Below, piece by piece: positions 1 through 8,319 of a DNA stretch of 64,000 nucleotides. Both the position numbers and the translations under genes were made by a program. The stretch lies in contig NZ_AJXW01000009.1 in the NCBI RefSeq assembly GCF_000264375.1, forward strand, positions 1 through 64,000, written 5' to 3'. The notes under the pieces were generated by a model. It ran no database searches and had not been told where the DNA came from. It worked only from the letters and a program-made list of their open reading frames with translations. The stretch comes from Rhodanobacter thiooxydans LCS2 (lineage in GTDB: Bacteria > Pseudomonadota > Gammaproteobacteria > Xanthomonadales > Rhodanobacteraceae). The first letter of the stretch is position 1, and every line of letters starts with the position of its first letter.

Positions 1-171
1 CCCCTGCAAGCAGGGGAGGGGGCCTCGATCGCGGGCGCCCTCTTTTCCGGTCAAGTGGCGTAAGCCATTCGGCCGTCCATACGTCCAAACGGATAGCCCG
101 CAAAACCATTTGCAATTCTAATGCCGCGGCGCAACACTGGCCGAATGCCCATCACTCAATAGCGAACCCCC
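1..171. other. Intergenic leader of lysAC with a G/C hairpin repeat
   Basis: No gene is visible. Bases 1-16 form a hairpin (CCCCTGC, two bases, GCAGGGG) followed by a G-run. Bases 8-23 are identical to bases 24891-24906 inside hrpA, so this is probably the end of a repeat element whose other part lies outside the window. The A/T-richer stretch at about 85-122 is the likely place for the lysAC promoter, but I cannot assign -35 and -10 boxes with confidence. Confidence 0.4.
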
Positions 172-2787
172 GTGACCCCGCCCAACCCCGCGCCGCTCTC
201 CGCGGACGCCCCCTGGATCGTGATGAAGTTCGGCGGCACCAGTGTCGCCACGCTTCCCCGCTGGCAGAACATCCGCGAACTGGTCGCCAGCCGCCGCGCC
301 GAAGGCGCGCGCGTGCTGGTGGTGGTTTCCGCGCTGACCGGCGTTACCGACGCGTTGAAACAGCTGTGCGGCGAGGGCGAGCAGGACAAGCGCAAGGCGG
401 CGGCCGGCGCGATCGCGCAACGCCACTATGACCTGCTCGAGCACATGCAGCTGGCGCTGCCCGACACGCTCGGCTCGCGCCTGTCCGAGCTGGCCGGGCT
501 GGCCGCCAATGGCCCGGCTCCGCGCGGTGAACTGGCCTGGCAGGCGCAGGTGCAGGCGCACGGCGAGCTGATGTCCAGCGCGCTCGGCGCGGCGTTCCTC
601 AGCCACAGCGGCCTGCCCACGCAGTGGCTGGACGCGCGCGAATGCCTGGCGGCGGTCGCGTTGCCGAACCAGAACGAGCGCACCCGGCTGCTGTCGGCGA
701 TGGTCGAGGCGAAGCCCGACGCGGCCTTGAATGCGCGCCTGGCCGCGCTGGGCGAGGTCTTCATCACCCAGGGCTTCATCGCGCGTGAACAGCACGGCCG
801 CACTGTGCTGCTCGGCCGCGGTGGCTCGGATACCTCGGCCGCGTACTTCGGCGCCCTGCTGAAGGCGCAGCGGGTGGAGATCTGGACCGACGTGGCCGGC
901 ATGTTCACTGCCAACCCGCGCCAGGTGCCGGGCGCGCGCCTGCTGCAGCGGCTGGATTACGAGGAGGCGCAGGAAATCGCCTCCACCGGCGCCAAGGTGC
1001 TGCACCCGCGCTGCCTGTCGCCGCTGCGCGAGCCGCGCGTGCCGCTGCTGATCAAGGACACCAACCATCCCGAACTCGAAGGCACGGTGATCGGCCCGGA
1101 GGTGCGCGCGCACGCGCCGAGCGTCAAGGCGATCAGCGCACGCAAGGGCATCACTCTGGTGTCGATGGAATCGGTGGGCATGTGGCAGCAGGTCGGCTTC
1201 CTCGCCGACGTGTTTGCCCATTTCAAGACACACGGCCTGTCGGTGGACCTGATCGGCTCGGCCGAGACCAACGTCACTGTATCGCTCGACCCCACCGAGA
1301 ACCTGCTCGACTCCGACGCGATCGCCGCGCTCGCCAGCGACCTGGCCAAGGTGTGCCGGGTCAAGGTGATCGCGCCGTGCGCGGCGATCACCCTGGTCGG
1401 CCGCGGCATGCGCTCGCTGCTGCACACCTTGTCCGGCGTGCTGGCCGAGTTCGGGCAGCTGCGCGTGCACATGATTTCGCAATCGTCGAACAATCTGAAC
1501 CTCACCTTCGTGGTGGACGAGGAAGTGGTCGATGTGCTGCTGCCGCACCTGCACGACCTGCTGATCGGTGCCGGCGCGCTGCGCACCGACGACAGCGCGT
1601 TGTTCGGCCCCAGCTGGCAGATGCTGTATGGCGGCGGCGAAGTCGTTCCCTCCGTGCCGGCGTGGTGGCGCGTGGCGCAGCGCCCGCGCCTGCTGGAACT
1701 GGCCGCCGAGACCACGCCGCGCTACGTCTACCACCTGCCCACGGTGCGCCAGCAGGCGCGCGAGCTGAAGTCGCTGGCGGCAGTGGACCGGCTGCACTAC
1801 GCGGTGAAGGCGAACACCCATCCGGCGATCCTGCGGGCGCTGGCGGCGGAGGGGTTCGCGTTCGAGTGCGTGTCGCCGGGTGAATTGAAAGCGGTCGGGG
1901 AGGTGGTGGCGGAGTCGGTGCCGCTGCTGTTCACGCCGAACTTCGCGCCGCGAGAGGACTATGTCTACGCGCTGGGCACCCGCGCTACCGTCACGCTCGA
2001 CGCGCTGCATCCGCTGCAGCATTGGGGCGAGTTGTTTCGCGGCCGCGAGATCGTGCTGCGGGTGGACCTGGGCCGCGGCCTGGGCCACCACGAGAAGGTG
2101 CGCACCGGCGGCAGCGGCAGCAAGTTCGGCCTGCCGCTGGATCAGCTCCCGTTATTCCTGCAGCTGGCCGAGACGCATGGCGTCAGCGTGCGCGGCCTGC
2201 ACGCGCACCTGGGTTCTGGCGTGCTCGATGCCGCGCATTGGGGCGAGGTGTACGCGCAGCTCGCCAGCCTGGCCGAGCGCATCGCCAGCGTGGTGTTCCT
2301 CAACATCGGCGGCGGTCTCGGCGTGCCTGCGCATCCGGGCGAGGCGCCGCTGGACATCGCCGCGCTCGACCGTGCGCTGCGCGAGGTCAAGGCGGTCTAT
2401 CCGCAGTACCAGCTGTGGATGGAGCCGGGCCGCTATCTGGTGGCCGACGCCGGCGTGCTGCTGACGCGGGTGACCCAGCAGAAGGACAAGGGCGGTTTCC
2501 GCTATCTCGGCGTGGATACCGGCATGAACAGCCTGATCCGTCCCGCGCTGTACGACGCCTGGCACAAGATCGTCAACCTGAGCCGGCTCGGCGAACCGGC
2601 CACGGCGCTGTATCAGGTGGTCGGCCCGATCTGCGAGAGCGGCGACGTGCTGGGCACCGACCGCCGCCTGCAGGAGGCGCAGGAGGGCGATGTGATCCTG
2701 ATCGCGCAGGCCGGCGCTTATGGCAAGGTGATGTCCTCGCGCTACAACCTGCGCGACGAGGCTGACGAAGTGGTGATCGAAGCCTGA
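172..2787 (+). CDS. lysAC: Bifunctional aspartate kinase / diaminopimelate decarboxylase
   Basis: A fused enzyme holding the first and last steps of lysine synthesis: aspartate phosphorylation and decarboxylation of meso-DAP to lysine. Residues about 15-470 are aspartokinase, with the KFGGTS nucleotide motif near residue 19 and ACT regulatory domains at about 320-465. Residues about 490-871 are a fold-III PLP decarboxylase, with the PLP lysine in YAVKAN at residue 546, EPGRY near 751 and CESGD at 821. The start is GTG; no ATG gives full aspartokinase homology. This fusion is typical of Xanthomonadales. Since meso-DAP is also a peptidoglycan residue, the cell-wall genes murL and murD2 that follow make metabolic sense. 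The gene is intact and uses ordinary high-GC codons. Confidence 0.97.
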   Translation: MTPPNPAPLSADAPWIVMKFGGTSVATLPRWQNIRELVASRRAEGARVLVVVSALTGVTDALKQLCGEGEQDKRKAAAGAIAQRHYDLLEHMQLALPDTLGSRLSELAGLAANGPAPRGELAWQAQVQAHGELMSSALGAAFLSHSGLPTQWLDARECLAAVALPNQNERTRLLSAMVEAKPDAALNARLAALGEVFITQGFIAREQHGRTVLLGRGGSDTSAAYFGALLKAQRVEIWTDVAGMFTANPRQVPGARLLQRLDYEEAQEIASTGAKVLHPRCLSPLREPRVPLLIKDTNHPELEGTVIGPEVRAHAPSVKAISARKGITLVSMESVGMWQQVGFLADVFAHFKTHGLSVDLIGSAETNVTVSLDPTENLLDSDAIAALASDLAKVCRVKVIAPCAAITLVGRGMRSLLHTLSGVLAEFGQLRVHMISQSSNNLNLTFVVDEEVVDVLLPHLHDLLIGAGALRTDDSALFGPSWQMLYGGGEVVPSVPAWWRVAQRPRLLELAAETTPRYVYHLPTVRQQARELKSLAAVDRLHYAVKANTHPAILRALAAEGFAFECVSPGELKAVGEVVAESVPLLFTPNFAPREDYVYALGTRATVTLDALHPLQHWGELFRGREIVLRVDLGRGLGHHEKVRTGGSGSKFGLPLDQLPLFLQLAETHGVSVRGLHAHLGSGVLDAAHWGEVYAQLASLAERIASVVFLNIGGGLGVPAHPGEAPLDIAALDRALREVKAVYPQYQLWMEPGRYLVADAGVLLTRVTQQKDKGGFRYLGVDTGMNSLIRPALYDAWHKIVNLSRLGEPATALYQVVGPICESGDVLGTDRRLQEAQEGDVILIAQAGAYGKVMSSRYNLRDEADEVVIEA

Positions 2788-2938
2788 TCCGGGGTTCGCC
2801 TGTCCGGGGGTGCAGGCGGGCGAAAGTCGCGGGATCGTCGTTTGTCCCGCCCCTTGCCCGCCGAAAGCCATCGGACTGGCGCCGCCCGAAGCTAGAATCA
2901 GCCTGTTCGCTCCGGTGATGCGGGCGATGGAGAAAGAT

Positions 2939-4282
2939 GTGAGCAATGCGATCCAGCCGCGCCTGACCCGGGTATTCCGCTTCGTGCGCTGCAGCTACGC
3001 CGACGGCGTGGCCGAGTTGGCGTACGCGTTCGACGATGGCGAGGAACTGGTCGAGCGCATCCGCTTTCCGAATGCGCCGGCCGTGCCGGCCGCGCGCGCG
3101 GCGGCGTTCGACGCCGCCTTGAAGCTGCTGCATCTGATCGCCGGCGTCAGCTACTACAAGGCCGGCGTACCGCCGCGGATCGAACTGGCCAGCGGCCCGC
3201 TCGACGACGCCACTGCCGAGCTGCTGGATCAGCTGTACCTGCATGGCCTGGCCGAGTTCGCCTACCGCAATGGGCTGGATTTGCGTGGTCGGATCGCGTT
3301 CCCTCGGGGTGGCAGTGCGCCCTCGGTCGGCGCGCTCGATCTGCCCGGGCGCACCCTGGTGCCGATCGGCGGCGGCAAGGATTCGTTGGTCGCGGTGGAG
3401 GCGATCAAGTCCATCGGCGGCGAGGCGACCGCGGTGTGGGTGGGCAGCTCCGCGCTGATCGCCGGCTGCGCCGAGCGCACCGGTCTGCCCACCTTGAACA
3501 TGCAGCGCGAGCTGGCGTCCGGCCTGTTCGAACTGAACCGGCTGGGCGCGTGGAACGGGCATATCCCGGTGACCGCGGTGAACTCGGCGATCCTTGTCCT
3601 CGCCGCGATCCTGTACGGCTACGACTCGATCGCCTTCGCCAACGAGCGCTCCGCCTCGGCCGCCACGCTGGAGTACGACGGCCAGCAGGTGAACCACCAG
3701 TGGAGCAAGAGCCTCGCGTTCGAGACCTTGCTGGGCGACTGGCTGCACACCCACGTGGCCGCCGATCTCGACTACTGCTCGCTGCTGCGGCCGTACTCGG
3801 AGCTGGCGATCACCCGCGCGTTCGCCAAGCTGACGCCGTACTTCGACGTGTTCTCCAGCTGCAACCGCAACTTCAAGCTGCTCGGCCCGAAGCCGGTCGA
3901 TCGCTGGTGCGGGCAGTGCCCGAAGTGCCACTTCGTGTTCCTCGCGCTGGCGCCGTTCCTGCCCAAGCCGCGGCTGCTGGCGATCTTCGGCCGCAACCTG
4001 CTCGACGATGAAGGCCTGGCCGCCGGCTTCGATGCGCTTCTGGAATACCAGGACCACAAGCCGTTCGAATGCGTGGGCGAGGGCGCCGAAGCGCGCGCCG
4101 CGATGTACGCGCTGAGCCAGCGGCCGGAATGGCAGGAGGACGCGCTGGTCGCACGCTTCCGCAGCGAGATCCTGCCCCAGCTCGATGTGGCGCAACTGGC
4201 GCTGGAGCCGTGGCTTGAACCGTCGCCCGAACATCGCGTGCCGCCGCGCCTGCAACCCGCACTGGCGGCGATCGGCGGATGA
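2939..4282 (+). CDS. murL: UDP-MurNAc-L-Ala-L-Glu epimerase MurL
   Basis: Predicted to convert UDP-MurNAc-L-Ala-L-Glu into the D-Glu form in an ATP-dependent reaction, replacing glutamate racemase as the source of D-Glu for peptidoglycan. The assignment rests on the overall sequence, an IGGGKDS loop resembling N-type ATP pyrophosphatases, a WCGQCPKC cysteine motif in the C-terminal half, and the MurD-like ligase immediately downstream, which is the Xanthomonas arrangement. I chose the GTG at 2939 because a GGAG lies six bases upstream. The frame stays open further upstream, and an ATG at 2927 is the alternative. The 447-residue product is near the length expected for the family. The 106-bp gap to murD2 is filled mostly by a REP-type inverted repeat. 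Confidence 0.9.
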   Translation: MSNAIQPRLTRVFRFVRCSYADGVAELAYAFDDGEELVERIRFPNAPAVPAARAAAFDAALKLLHLIAGVSYYKAGVPPRIELASGPLDDATAELLDQLYLHGLAEFAYRNGLDLRGRIAFPRGGSAPSVGALDLPGRTLVPIGGGKDSLVAVEAIKSIGGEATAVWVGSSALIAGCAERTGLPTLNMQRELASGLFELNRLGAWNGHIPVTAVNSAILVLAAILYGYDSIAFANERSASAATLEYDGQQVNHQWSKSLAFETLLGDWLHTHVAADLDYCSLLRPYSELAITRAFAKLTPYFDVFSSCNRNFKLLGPKPVDRWCGQCPKCHFVFLALAPFLPKPRLLAIFGRNLLDDEGLAAGFDALLEYQDHKPFECVGEGAEARAAMYALSQRPEWQEDALVARFRSEILPQLDVAQLALEPWLEPSPEHRVPPRLQPALAAIGG

Positions 4283-4298
4283 ACCACGGCATGTTTTC

Positions 4299-4375
4299 CG
4301 TAGGAGCCCGCTCGCGGGCGATGCTCTTTCGAGGCAAGCAGAAGCCAGGAGCATCGCCCGCAAGCGGGCTCCTAC
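4299..4375. repeat. REPIN-like inverted repeat between murL and murD2
   Basis: Two copies of a REP-like unit (GTAGGAGC ... GCGATGCTC) in opposite orientation. The left arm is about 4300-4325 and the right arm about 4349-4374, with one mismatch, separated by roughly 23 bases. Each arm can itself fold into a small hairpin. The same family occurs at 5811-5838 (single unit) and 23608-23689 (pair, inside hrpA). It may act as a partial terminator or RNA stabiliser between the two genes; that is inference. Confidence 0.85.
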
Positions 4376-4387
4376 CGGGGGACTTCC

Positions 4388-5761
4388 GTGCGTATCGCTG
4401 AACTAGCCGATCGCCACGTCGCGATCTGGGGTTTCGGCCGCGAAGGCCATGCCGTGATCAAGGCGCTGCGCTCGCAACTGCCGGCGCAAGCCCTGACCCT
4501 GTTCTGCCGCGCCGCCGAAGTCGAGGACGCGCGCGCGTTCGACCCCACGCTGGAGATCGTTGCCGACGAACCGGATGCCGCGGCGCTGGCCCGCTTCGAC
4601 GTGGTGGTGAAATCGCCCGGCATCTCGGCCTACAAGCCGGCCCTGCTGGCTGCGCAGGCGCAGGGCACGAGGTTCACCTCCGGCACCGCGCTATGGTTCG
4701 GCGAGAACCCCGACGCGCGGGTGATCGCGGTGACCGGCACCAAGGGCAAAAGCACCACCAGCGCGCTGATCGCGCATCTGGCGCGGTCCTCGGGCGTGCG
4801 CACTGCGCTGGCCGGCAACATCGGCCTGCCGCTGCTGGAGCTGCTTGGCCAGCGCGCGGATCTGTGGGTGATCGAGCTGTCCAGCTTCCAGACCGGCGAA
4901 GCCGGGCCGCTGGAGCTGGGCGTGGTCACCAGCCTGTACGAGGAACACCTCGACTGGCACGGCTCGCGCGAGCGCTACGTGGCCGACAAGCTGAAGCTGG
5001 CCGACGCCGCGCGCACGCTGCTGGTCAACGGCCTGCAGCCGAACCTGCTGCAGCACACCGCCGCGCATCCGCATCGCCTGCTGTTCGGCGTGCCCGAGTG
5101 CTGGCACGTGGCGGACGGCACGATCCGCCGCGGCGCGCAGGCGGTGTTCGACATCGCACAACTTGTCGCACCGGGTCTGCACAACGCACTCAACGCCTGC
5201 GCTGCGCTGGAAGCGCTGGAGGCGATCGGCATGGACGCGCTCGCCGCCGCACCGGCGCTGGCTACCTTCCGTCCGCTGCCGCATCGCCTGCAGCCGCTGG
5301 GCGAACACGATGGCTGGCACTGGGTCAACGACTCGATCAGCACCACGCCGCTGGCCACGCTGGCGGCACTGGAAAGCCTGCACGGCCGCACGGTGACCGT
5401 GCTGGTCGGCGGCCACGACCGCGGCCTCGACTGGACGCCGTTCGTCGAAGCGATGCGCGCCGCACCAGCGCACGCGATCGTCTGCATGGGCGCCAACGGC
5501 GCACGCATCGAGGCGGCGCTGCGCAAGGCCGGAACAGCTTGCCCGGTCGTGCGCGTCGCTGACCTAGCCGGCGCCGTCGCCGTGGCGACGACGCATGCTC
5601 CGCGTGGCGGCGTCATCCTGCTGTCGCCGGGCGCACCGAGCTTCGACCAGTTCACGGACTACGCTGAGCGTGGCCGCCGCTTCGCCACGCTAGCCGGGTT
5701 CGATTCTTCCGGTATTGTCAGTATTGATGGGTTGGGTATCGAAGGAACGCCGCGCGACTGA
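4388..5761 (+). CDS. murD2: UDP-MurNAc-L-Ala--L-Glu ligase (MurD2)
   Basis: A Mur ligase homologous to MurD. Because it sits beside murL, it is assigned as the variant that adds L-Glu rather than D-Glu to UDP-MurNAc-L-Ala. The ATP-binding P-loop TGTKGKST is near residue 118, followed by the central Mur-ligase domain (ELSSFQTG, then EEHLDWHG) and a C-terminal domain with VGGHDRGLDW. Length (457 residues) is normal for MurD. The start is GTG at 4388, with a GGGGGA ribosome site at 4376-4381, directly against the right arm of the REPIN. An ordinary D-Glu-specific MurD cannot be excluded from sequence alone, but the murL context argues for the L-Glu route. Confidence 0.9.
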   Translation: MRIAELADRHVAIWGFGREGHAVIKALRSQLPAQALTLFCRAAEVEDARAFDPTLEIVADEPDAAALARFDVVVKSPGISAYKPALLAAQAQGTRFTSGTALWFGENPDARVIAVTGTKGKSTTSALIAHLARSSGVRTALAGNIGLPLLELLGQRADLWVIELSSFQTGEAGPLELGVVTSLYEEHLDWHGSRERYVADKLKLADAARTLLVNGLQPNLLQHTAAHPHRLLFGVPECWHVADGTIRRGAQAVFDIAQLVAPGLHNALNACAALEALEAIGMDALAAAPALATFRPLPHRLQPLGEHDGWHWVNDSISTTPLATLAALESLHGRTVTVLVGGHDRGLDWTPFVEAMRAAPAHAIVCMGANGARIEAALRKAGTACPVVRVADLAGAVAVATTHAPRGGVILLSPGAPSFDQFTDYAERGRRFATLAGFDSSGIVSIDGLGIEGTPRD

Positions 5762-5810
5762 ATCGTCTGCGAGAACTGGGTCGTTGGCGACATGACCGAT
5801 GTCTGTAACG

Positions 5811-5838
5811 GTAGGAATGCACTCTGTGCATGATGCTC
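5811..5838. repeat. Single REP-like unit upstream of the PIN-like gene
   Basis: GTAGGA, then ATGCAC TCT GTGCAT, then GATGCTC: the same outer boxes as the REP units at 4300 and 23611, with a different inner stem. It is a single unit, not a pair, about 70 bp before the PIN-like gene. Confidence 0.65.
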
Positions 5839-5853
5839 TTGCTGCATTCAATC

Positions 5854-5904
5854 GCGAAGAGCGGTCGATCGCCTGCGGCGACCGAGTCACTTCTCTCTTG
5901 CGTG
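5854..5904. repeat. Structured repeat, copy 1 (second copy at 39642)
   Basis: About 50 bp nearly identical to 39642-39692: a GAAGAG box, the stem GGTCGATCGCC with its pairing arm GGCGACCGA, then GAGTCACT and a pyrimidine-rich TCTCTTGCGTG tail. The 39.6-kb copy has a longer 3' hairpin that is lost here. It ends about ten bases before the ATG of the PIN-like gene, so the messenger leader of that gene probably contains it. Confidence 0.75.
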
Positions 5905-5911
5905 GGCTTGT

Positions 5912-6871
5912 ATGGACATCGTATATCTCGACCAAAATAAGTGGATCGAGTTGGCGCGAGTGCAGAGCGGCGCCATCGATTCAGGACCGATAGCTGAGCT
6001 GTACAGCCAGCTAGTTTCGGCAGTGGAGTTGGGCCAAGTACTTTTCCCGTTATCGGCTTCCCACGTTCTTGAGACGTCCAAACGAAACGATCCTATCAGT
6101 CGTGGTCACTTGGCTGAGACACAGGCGCGACTGAGTCGTGGCCATGCGTATAGGAGCAGGAAAGGCCGTCTGAAGATTGAAATCCGCAACGCACTCCTTC
6201 GCCTCTTTGGAGAAGCACCGCCAGAGGCATCATCGCATTGGATGATCGCGCCTAGTTTTTTGCAGGCCTTCGAGTCAATGGATGAGCTCATTGCACTCCC
6301 GGAAGAACTACATCGGCTAAAGCTGGTCGACGCTCCCGAGTGTTCCGCTGCGCTGTACGTCGACTTTATGAAGAACCAAGATGATATGCGTCGGAGAGTC
6401 GCACATGCCGGTCTTGCTGAACATGCGGTCAACCTCTTGGCTCGCTTTGAGGAGCGGCGCGCCAGGTTGACTGGAGAATCGGTTGACTTGCGTCGTCGTG
6501 CTTATTCAGTCCAATTGTTTATGGAACATCAGGATATGTTCATCCGGATATTGCATAAGCTTGGCTACTCATTTGAGCAACTCAGCGCGATCCGTAGCCG
6601 CGCCGTCAAAGCACTGATCGAAGATGTCCCGACACTCAACGTTGAAGCGGAGATGGTGGCTCGACTTGAATCCCAAACAGGTGTTCTTAAACCGAACGAT
6701 CTATTCGACATTCAGTCCTTTTATACGGCGGTGCCGTACTCTTCTCGTGTAATCGCAGAGAAAGCGTCGATCTCTCGCGCTCAACAAGCAAAGTTGGATG
6801 TGAAGTATTCGGTAGTGCTCTCGCGATCATTGCATGACCTCTTGAACTTCTATCCACGAAGCCAAGATTGA
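5912..6871 (+). CDS. PIN-like domain protein, probable RNase, horizontally acquired
   Basis: A 319-residue protein I cannot name. It begins with a hydrophobic strand ending in Asp (VYLDQNKW, Asp7), typical of the first catalytic acid of PIN nucleases. It has a conserved-looking SASHVLET segment near residue 48 and ends with an NDLFDIQSFYTAVPY block (about residues 262-276), which resembles the C-terminal acidic and PY signature of PIN-fold proteins. No signal peptide or membrane segment is seen. The gene is clearly less GC-rich than its neighbours and uses codons such as ATA, TTA and TCT that are rare elsewhere in the window, suggesting transfer. No partner antitoxin is adjacent, so it may be a solitary nuclease, a defence component or a remnant of a larger island. 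Repeat elements lie just upstream. The fold is fairly secure; the function is not. Confidence 0.6.
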   Translation: MDIVYLDQNKWIELARVQSGAIDSGPIAELYSQLVSAVELGQVLFPLSASHVLETSKRNDPISRGHLAETQARLSRGHAYRSRKGRLKIEIRNALLRLFGEAPPEASSHWMIAPSFLQAFESMDELIALPEELHRLKLVDAPECSAALYVDFMKNQDDMRRRVAHAGLAEHAVNLLARFEERRARLTGESVDLRRRAYSVQLFMEHQDMFIRILHKLGYSFEQLSAIRSRAVKALIEDVPTLNVEAEMVARLESQTGVLKPNDLFDIQSFYTAVPYSSRVIAEKASISRAQQAKLDVKYSVVLSRSLHDLLNFYPRSQD

Positions 6872-6896
6872 ACTGTCATGCCTATGGGAAAGCGAC

Positions 6897-7472
6897 ATGA
6901 AGGTACGTGAAAGCGGCATGCCCGACGAGGCGCAGTGGGCCAGCTTCTTCGACGGTGAGGCAGCTGTCGGGAAGCTGTTCGGTGCGGCGCAAGTGCAGGG
7001 CGACGTGATCGAGTTTGGCTGCGGCTATGGCTTGTTCACGGTGCCTGCCGCGCGGCGCACCAGCGGACTGGTCACTGCGCTGGACATCGAGCCGGAGATG
7101 ATCGCCGAGGTGCGCGGGAAGGCGGCGGGACTCGGGCTGACCAACATCCGGGCCGAACTGCGGGACTTCATGGCGGACGGTGCGGACGTGGCTGCCGGTT
7201 CGCAAGCGCATGCAATGATTTTCAACCTGCTGCACCTGGCGCAGCCGCAGGACCTGCTGCGGGAGGCTCACCGAACCCTGCAGGATGCCGGGGTGCTTTC
7301 GGTGATGCACTGGCGCAGCGACATCCCGACTCCGCGCGGCCCGCCGCTGGCGATACGTCCGACGCTGGAGCAGTGCCGGCAATGGATGGTCGACGCCGGA
7401 TTCCGCGACATCGAATCAGCTGATCTGCAGGATTGTTGTCCGTTTCATTTCGGCCTGACTGGCCGGCGCTGA
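6897..7472 (+). CDS. Class I SAM-dependent methyltransferase
   Basis: A 191-residue methyltransferase. The SAM-binding motif EFGCGYG is near residue 42, an acidic motif II ALDIEPEM follows at about 62, and a motif IV-like stretch MIFNLLHL lies at about 106. The substrate is not evident; the protein resembles small UbiE/Methyltransf_25 proteins annotated only by fold. It starts at an ATG preceded by GGGAAAG and lies 25 bp after the PIN-like gene on the same strand, but its base composition is normal for the chromosome, so it need not belong to the same insertion. Confidence 0.75.
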   Translation: MKVRESGMPDEAQWASFFDGEAAVGKLFGAAQVQGDVIEFGCGYGLFTVPAARRTSGLVTALDIEPEMIAEVRGKAAGLGLTNIRAELRDFMADGADVAAGSQAHAMIFNLLHLAQPQDLLREAHRTLQDAGVLSVMHWRSDIPTPRGPPLAIRPTLEQCRQWMVDAGFRDIESADLQDCCPFHFGLTGRR

Positions 7473-7504
7473 CACGCGATGTTGAAAGAGTGTTTCGGCC
7501 GGCT

Positions 7505-7933
7505 TCAGCGCGCGTAGCGCGCCCGCGGCTCGTTCACGCGCTTCTTGCCGCCGAGCTTGATGTGCTGGCGCAGCCAGGTGGCGAACCCGGTTTCGGACAG
7601 GCTGCCTTCGGCAAGGGCAATCATGGCGACGTATTTTTCTTCGTCACTGGCGACGAGGTCGGCGTCGTTGAGTGAAAGGAAGACGCGGTAGCAGACATGC
7701 GCCGTGCGCTTGTTGCCATCGACGAACGGGTGGTTGCGTGCCAGCCCGAAGGCGAGGCTGGCAGCAAGGTCGGCAAGGTCCGGCGGTGGGTCGCCGTAGG
7801 CGTGCGATTGCCTGGGACGCGCAAGGGCTGAATCCAGCAAATTGTCGTCGCGCACGCCGATGCCGCCGCCGTGTTCCGCCAGCTGGCGTTCGTGGATGGC
7901 GATGGCGAGCGGCCTTTCGATCCAGACGATCAT
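7505..7933 (-). CDS. doc: Fic/Doc-family toxin
   Basis: A 142-residue Doc-type toxin. It carries the Fic-core motif HPFVDGNKRTA (about residues 68-78), in the Doc form with NKR rather than GNGR; P1 Doc phosphorylates and inactivates EF-Tu. The N-terminal helices contain IHERQLAEHGG, typical of the family. It lies 9 bp downstream of an AbrB-type antitoxin gene on the same strand, the usual antitoxin-first order. The catalytic His and the lysine/arginine of the loop are present, so the toxin looks intact. Confidence 0.9.
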   Translation of the reverse strand: MIVWIERPLAIAIHERQLAEHGGGIGVRDDNLLDSALARPRQSHAYGDPPPDLADLAASLAFGLARNHPFVDGNKRTAHVCYRVFLSLNDADLVASDEEKYVAMIALAEGSLSETGFATWLRQHIKLGGKKRVNEPRARYAR

Positions 7934-7942
7934 GGCCTCTAC

Positions 7943-8164
7943 CTATTGCGCCAGCTTGTGCAAAACGTTGCGATCCTTGCGCATGACCTCCTCAGCCACC
8001 TCCATCTGCTTGGCCAGGGTAGGGTCGTAGGTGGTGAGGCGGATGCCGTCGGGGGTTTCCAGCGCGAACAGTTCGTCGCCTTTTTCCAGGCGCAGGCGGG
8101 CCAGCAGTTCGCGCGGCAGGATGACGCCGGCGGAGTTGCCGATGGTGGTGATCTTGAGCTTCAT
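7943..8164 (-). CDS. AbrB/MazE-type antitoxin partner of Doc
   Basis: A 73-residue protein starting MKLKITTIGNSAGV, a swapped-hairpin AbrB/SpoVT DNA-binding domain (ITTIGNSAGVILPREL), with a charged C-terminal tail that would wrap around the toxin. I chose the ATG at 8164 over one five codons upstream because GGAG lies seven bases before it. It is the first gene of the pair and should both neutralise Doc and repress the operon. A palindrome sits just upstream. Phd is the usual partner of Doc; an AbrB-fold partner is a known alternative pairing. Confidence 0.85.
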   Translation of the reverse strand: MKLKITTIGNSAGVILPRELLARLRLEKGDELFALETPDGIRLTTYDPTLAKQMEVAEEVMRKDRNVLHKLAQ

Positions 8165-8181
8165 GGCGGTCTCCGGCATTG

Positions 8182-8200
8182 GTTATAACGCATGTTATAC
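8182..8200 (-). promoter_or_regulatory. Probable operator/promoter of the antitoxin-doc operon
   Basis: On the minus strand this reads GTATAAC, ATGC, GTTATAAC: an imperfect inverted repeat with TATAAC-like cores, 17 bp upstream of the antitoxin start. The AT-rich cores could serve as a -10 box, so antitoxin binding would block its own promoter. This is inferred from symmetry and position. Confidence 0.55.
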
Positions 8201-8319
8201 GCGACAATGGCGTGGGCGCAACGCAGTCATATCGCGGTCCATGCTCCTGCTGGCCGCATGGACTGCCCGCCCAGACGTGAAAGGGAGAACATGGAGACTG
8301 ATCATCCCGTGCTCCACGC

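Noticed and set aside
118-2091. Long minus-strand open frame opposite lysAC (657 codons)
   Set aside because: High-GC antisense frame; Arg/Gln/His-rich with no domain, and the opposite strand encodes a clear enzyme.
2871-2898. TCGGAC and TAGAAT as a sigma-70 promoter for murL
   Set aside because: The -10 is reasonable but the -35 matches poorly and the spacing is 16; not strong enough to list.
5690-5720. GGGTTCGATTC resembling a tRNA T-arm
   Set aside because: It lies inside the murD2 coding end and no acceptor or anticodon arms can be drawn around it.
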